5,589 nt of DNA, taken from the NCBI GenBank assembly GCA_035547515.1, contig DASZUS010000023.1:1-5589 (forward strand). The letters run 5' to 3'. Below, one piece after another: positions 5,470-5,589 of this stretch (position 1 is its first letter; the number at the start of each line of letters is the position of its first letter). This DNA comes from DASZTV01 sp035547515 (GTDB lineage: Bacteria; Actinomycetota; Actinomycetes; JAFAQI01). Under the pieces are notes generated by a model. That model was not told where the DNA came from, searched no databases, and was given only the letters and a program-made list of their open reading frames with translations. The translations under genes were made by a program, and so were the position numbers.

Positions 5470-5491
5470 GCCGGGTTCCTACGCTTCGTCC

Positions 5492-5589
5492 ATGATGGCC
5501 GCTGGCCCGCCGGCCCCGCTGGAGTCGGCGGTCGGGCGACGGCTGAAGCTTCGGCTGCCAGCCGCCCACTTCGTCGGCGCGGTCCTCGC
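5492..5589 (+). CDS. Start of an unidentified, possibly membrane-associated protein (cut by window edge)
   Basis: An open frame begins at ATG 5492 (a second in-frame ATG is at 5495) and continues past the right edge, giving 32 codons here. Of these, 28 end in G or C, as expected for a real gene in this genome. The N-terminus has a proline/alanine-rich start, a basic stretch GRRLKLRLP (about residues 15-23) and then AAHFVGAVL, which could be the beginning of a membrane helix with the positive residues inside the cell. That arrangement is common in sensor kinases and membrane-bound cyclases, but too little is present to name a family. No Shine-Dalgarno is visible. A TACGCT element at 5480-5485 lies 6 nt before the ATG, compatible with leaderless transcription, although no good -35 is seen. 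It is divergent from the RibD/DHFR-like gene. Confidence 0.55.
   Translation, partial: MMAAGPPAPLESAVGRRLKLRLPAAHFVGAVL

Overview
This window looks like ordinary chromosomal DNA from a high-GC actinobacterium. The evidence is the strongly G/C-biased third codon positions, the use of GTG and TTG starts, tightly overlapping genes, and two luciferase-like monooxygenase (LLM) proteins of types usually tied to coenzyme F420. The gene mix (F420-type LLM oxidoreductases, an SDR, a dihydrodipicolinate-reductase-like protein, a carboxymuconolactone-decarboxylase-like protein and a VOC protein) is typical of accessory catabolic loci in mycobacteria and related actinobacteria. The genus cannot be fixed from this sequence. 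I see no RNA genes, mobile elements or CRISPR.

Layout. A leftward three-gene operon fills 3-2441. It is transcribed in the order LLM oxidoreductase (2441-1488), VOC-family protein (1477-1043), dihydrodipicolinate-reductase-like dehydrogenase (1046-3). A 119-bp divergent control region (2442-2560) separates it from a rightward three-gene operon: SDR dehydrogenase (2561-3304), cysteine-free CMD-like protein (3321-3932), second LLM oxidoreductase (3943-4875). A leftward RibD/DHFR-like reductase (5417-4872) then converges on the rightward operon, sharing a CTAG stop with it. It is divergent, across 74 bp, from the first 32 codons of an unidentified, probably membrane-associated protein that runs off the right edge.

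How the genes may work together. Each operon encodes one probable F420-dependent LLM enzyme, one NAD(P)-type Rossmann dehydrogenase and one small non-redox or lyase-like protein. The two operons appear to diverge from face-to-face promoters with an imperfect palindrome between the -35 elements. This fits one co-regulated oxidative or reductive degradation pathway, but the substrate cannot be read from sequence.

The most unusual features are at the gene junctions. Both junctions of the rightward operon contain a five- or six-codon mini-ORF that bridges the upstream stop and the downstream start with overlapping stop/start codons. The second looks like a 14-nt duplication of a start site. The leftward operon promoter appears to give a leaderless GTG-initiated mRNA. 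No clearly new multi-gene system is evident.
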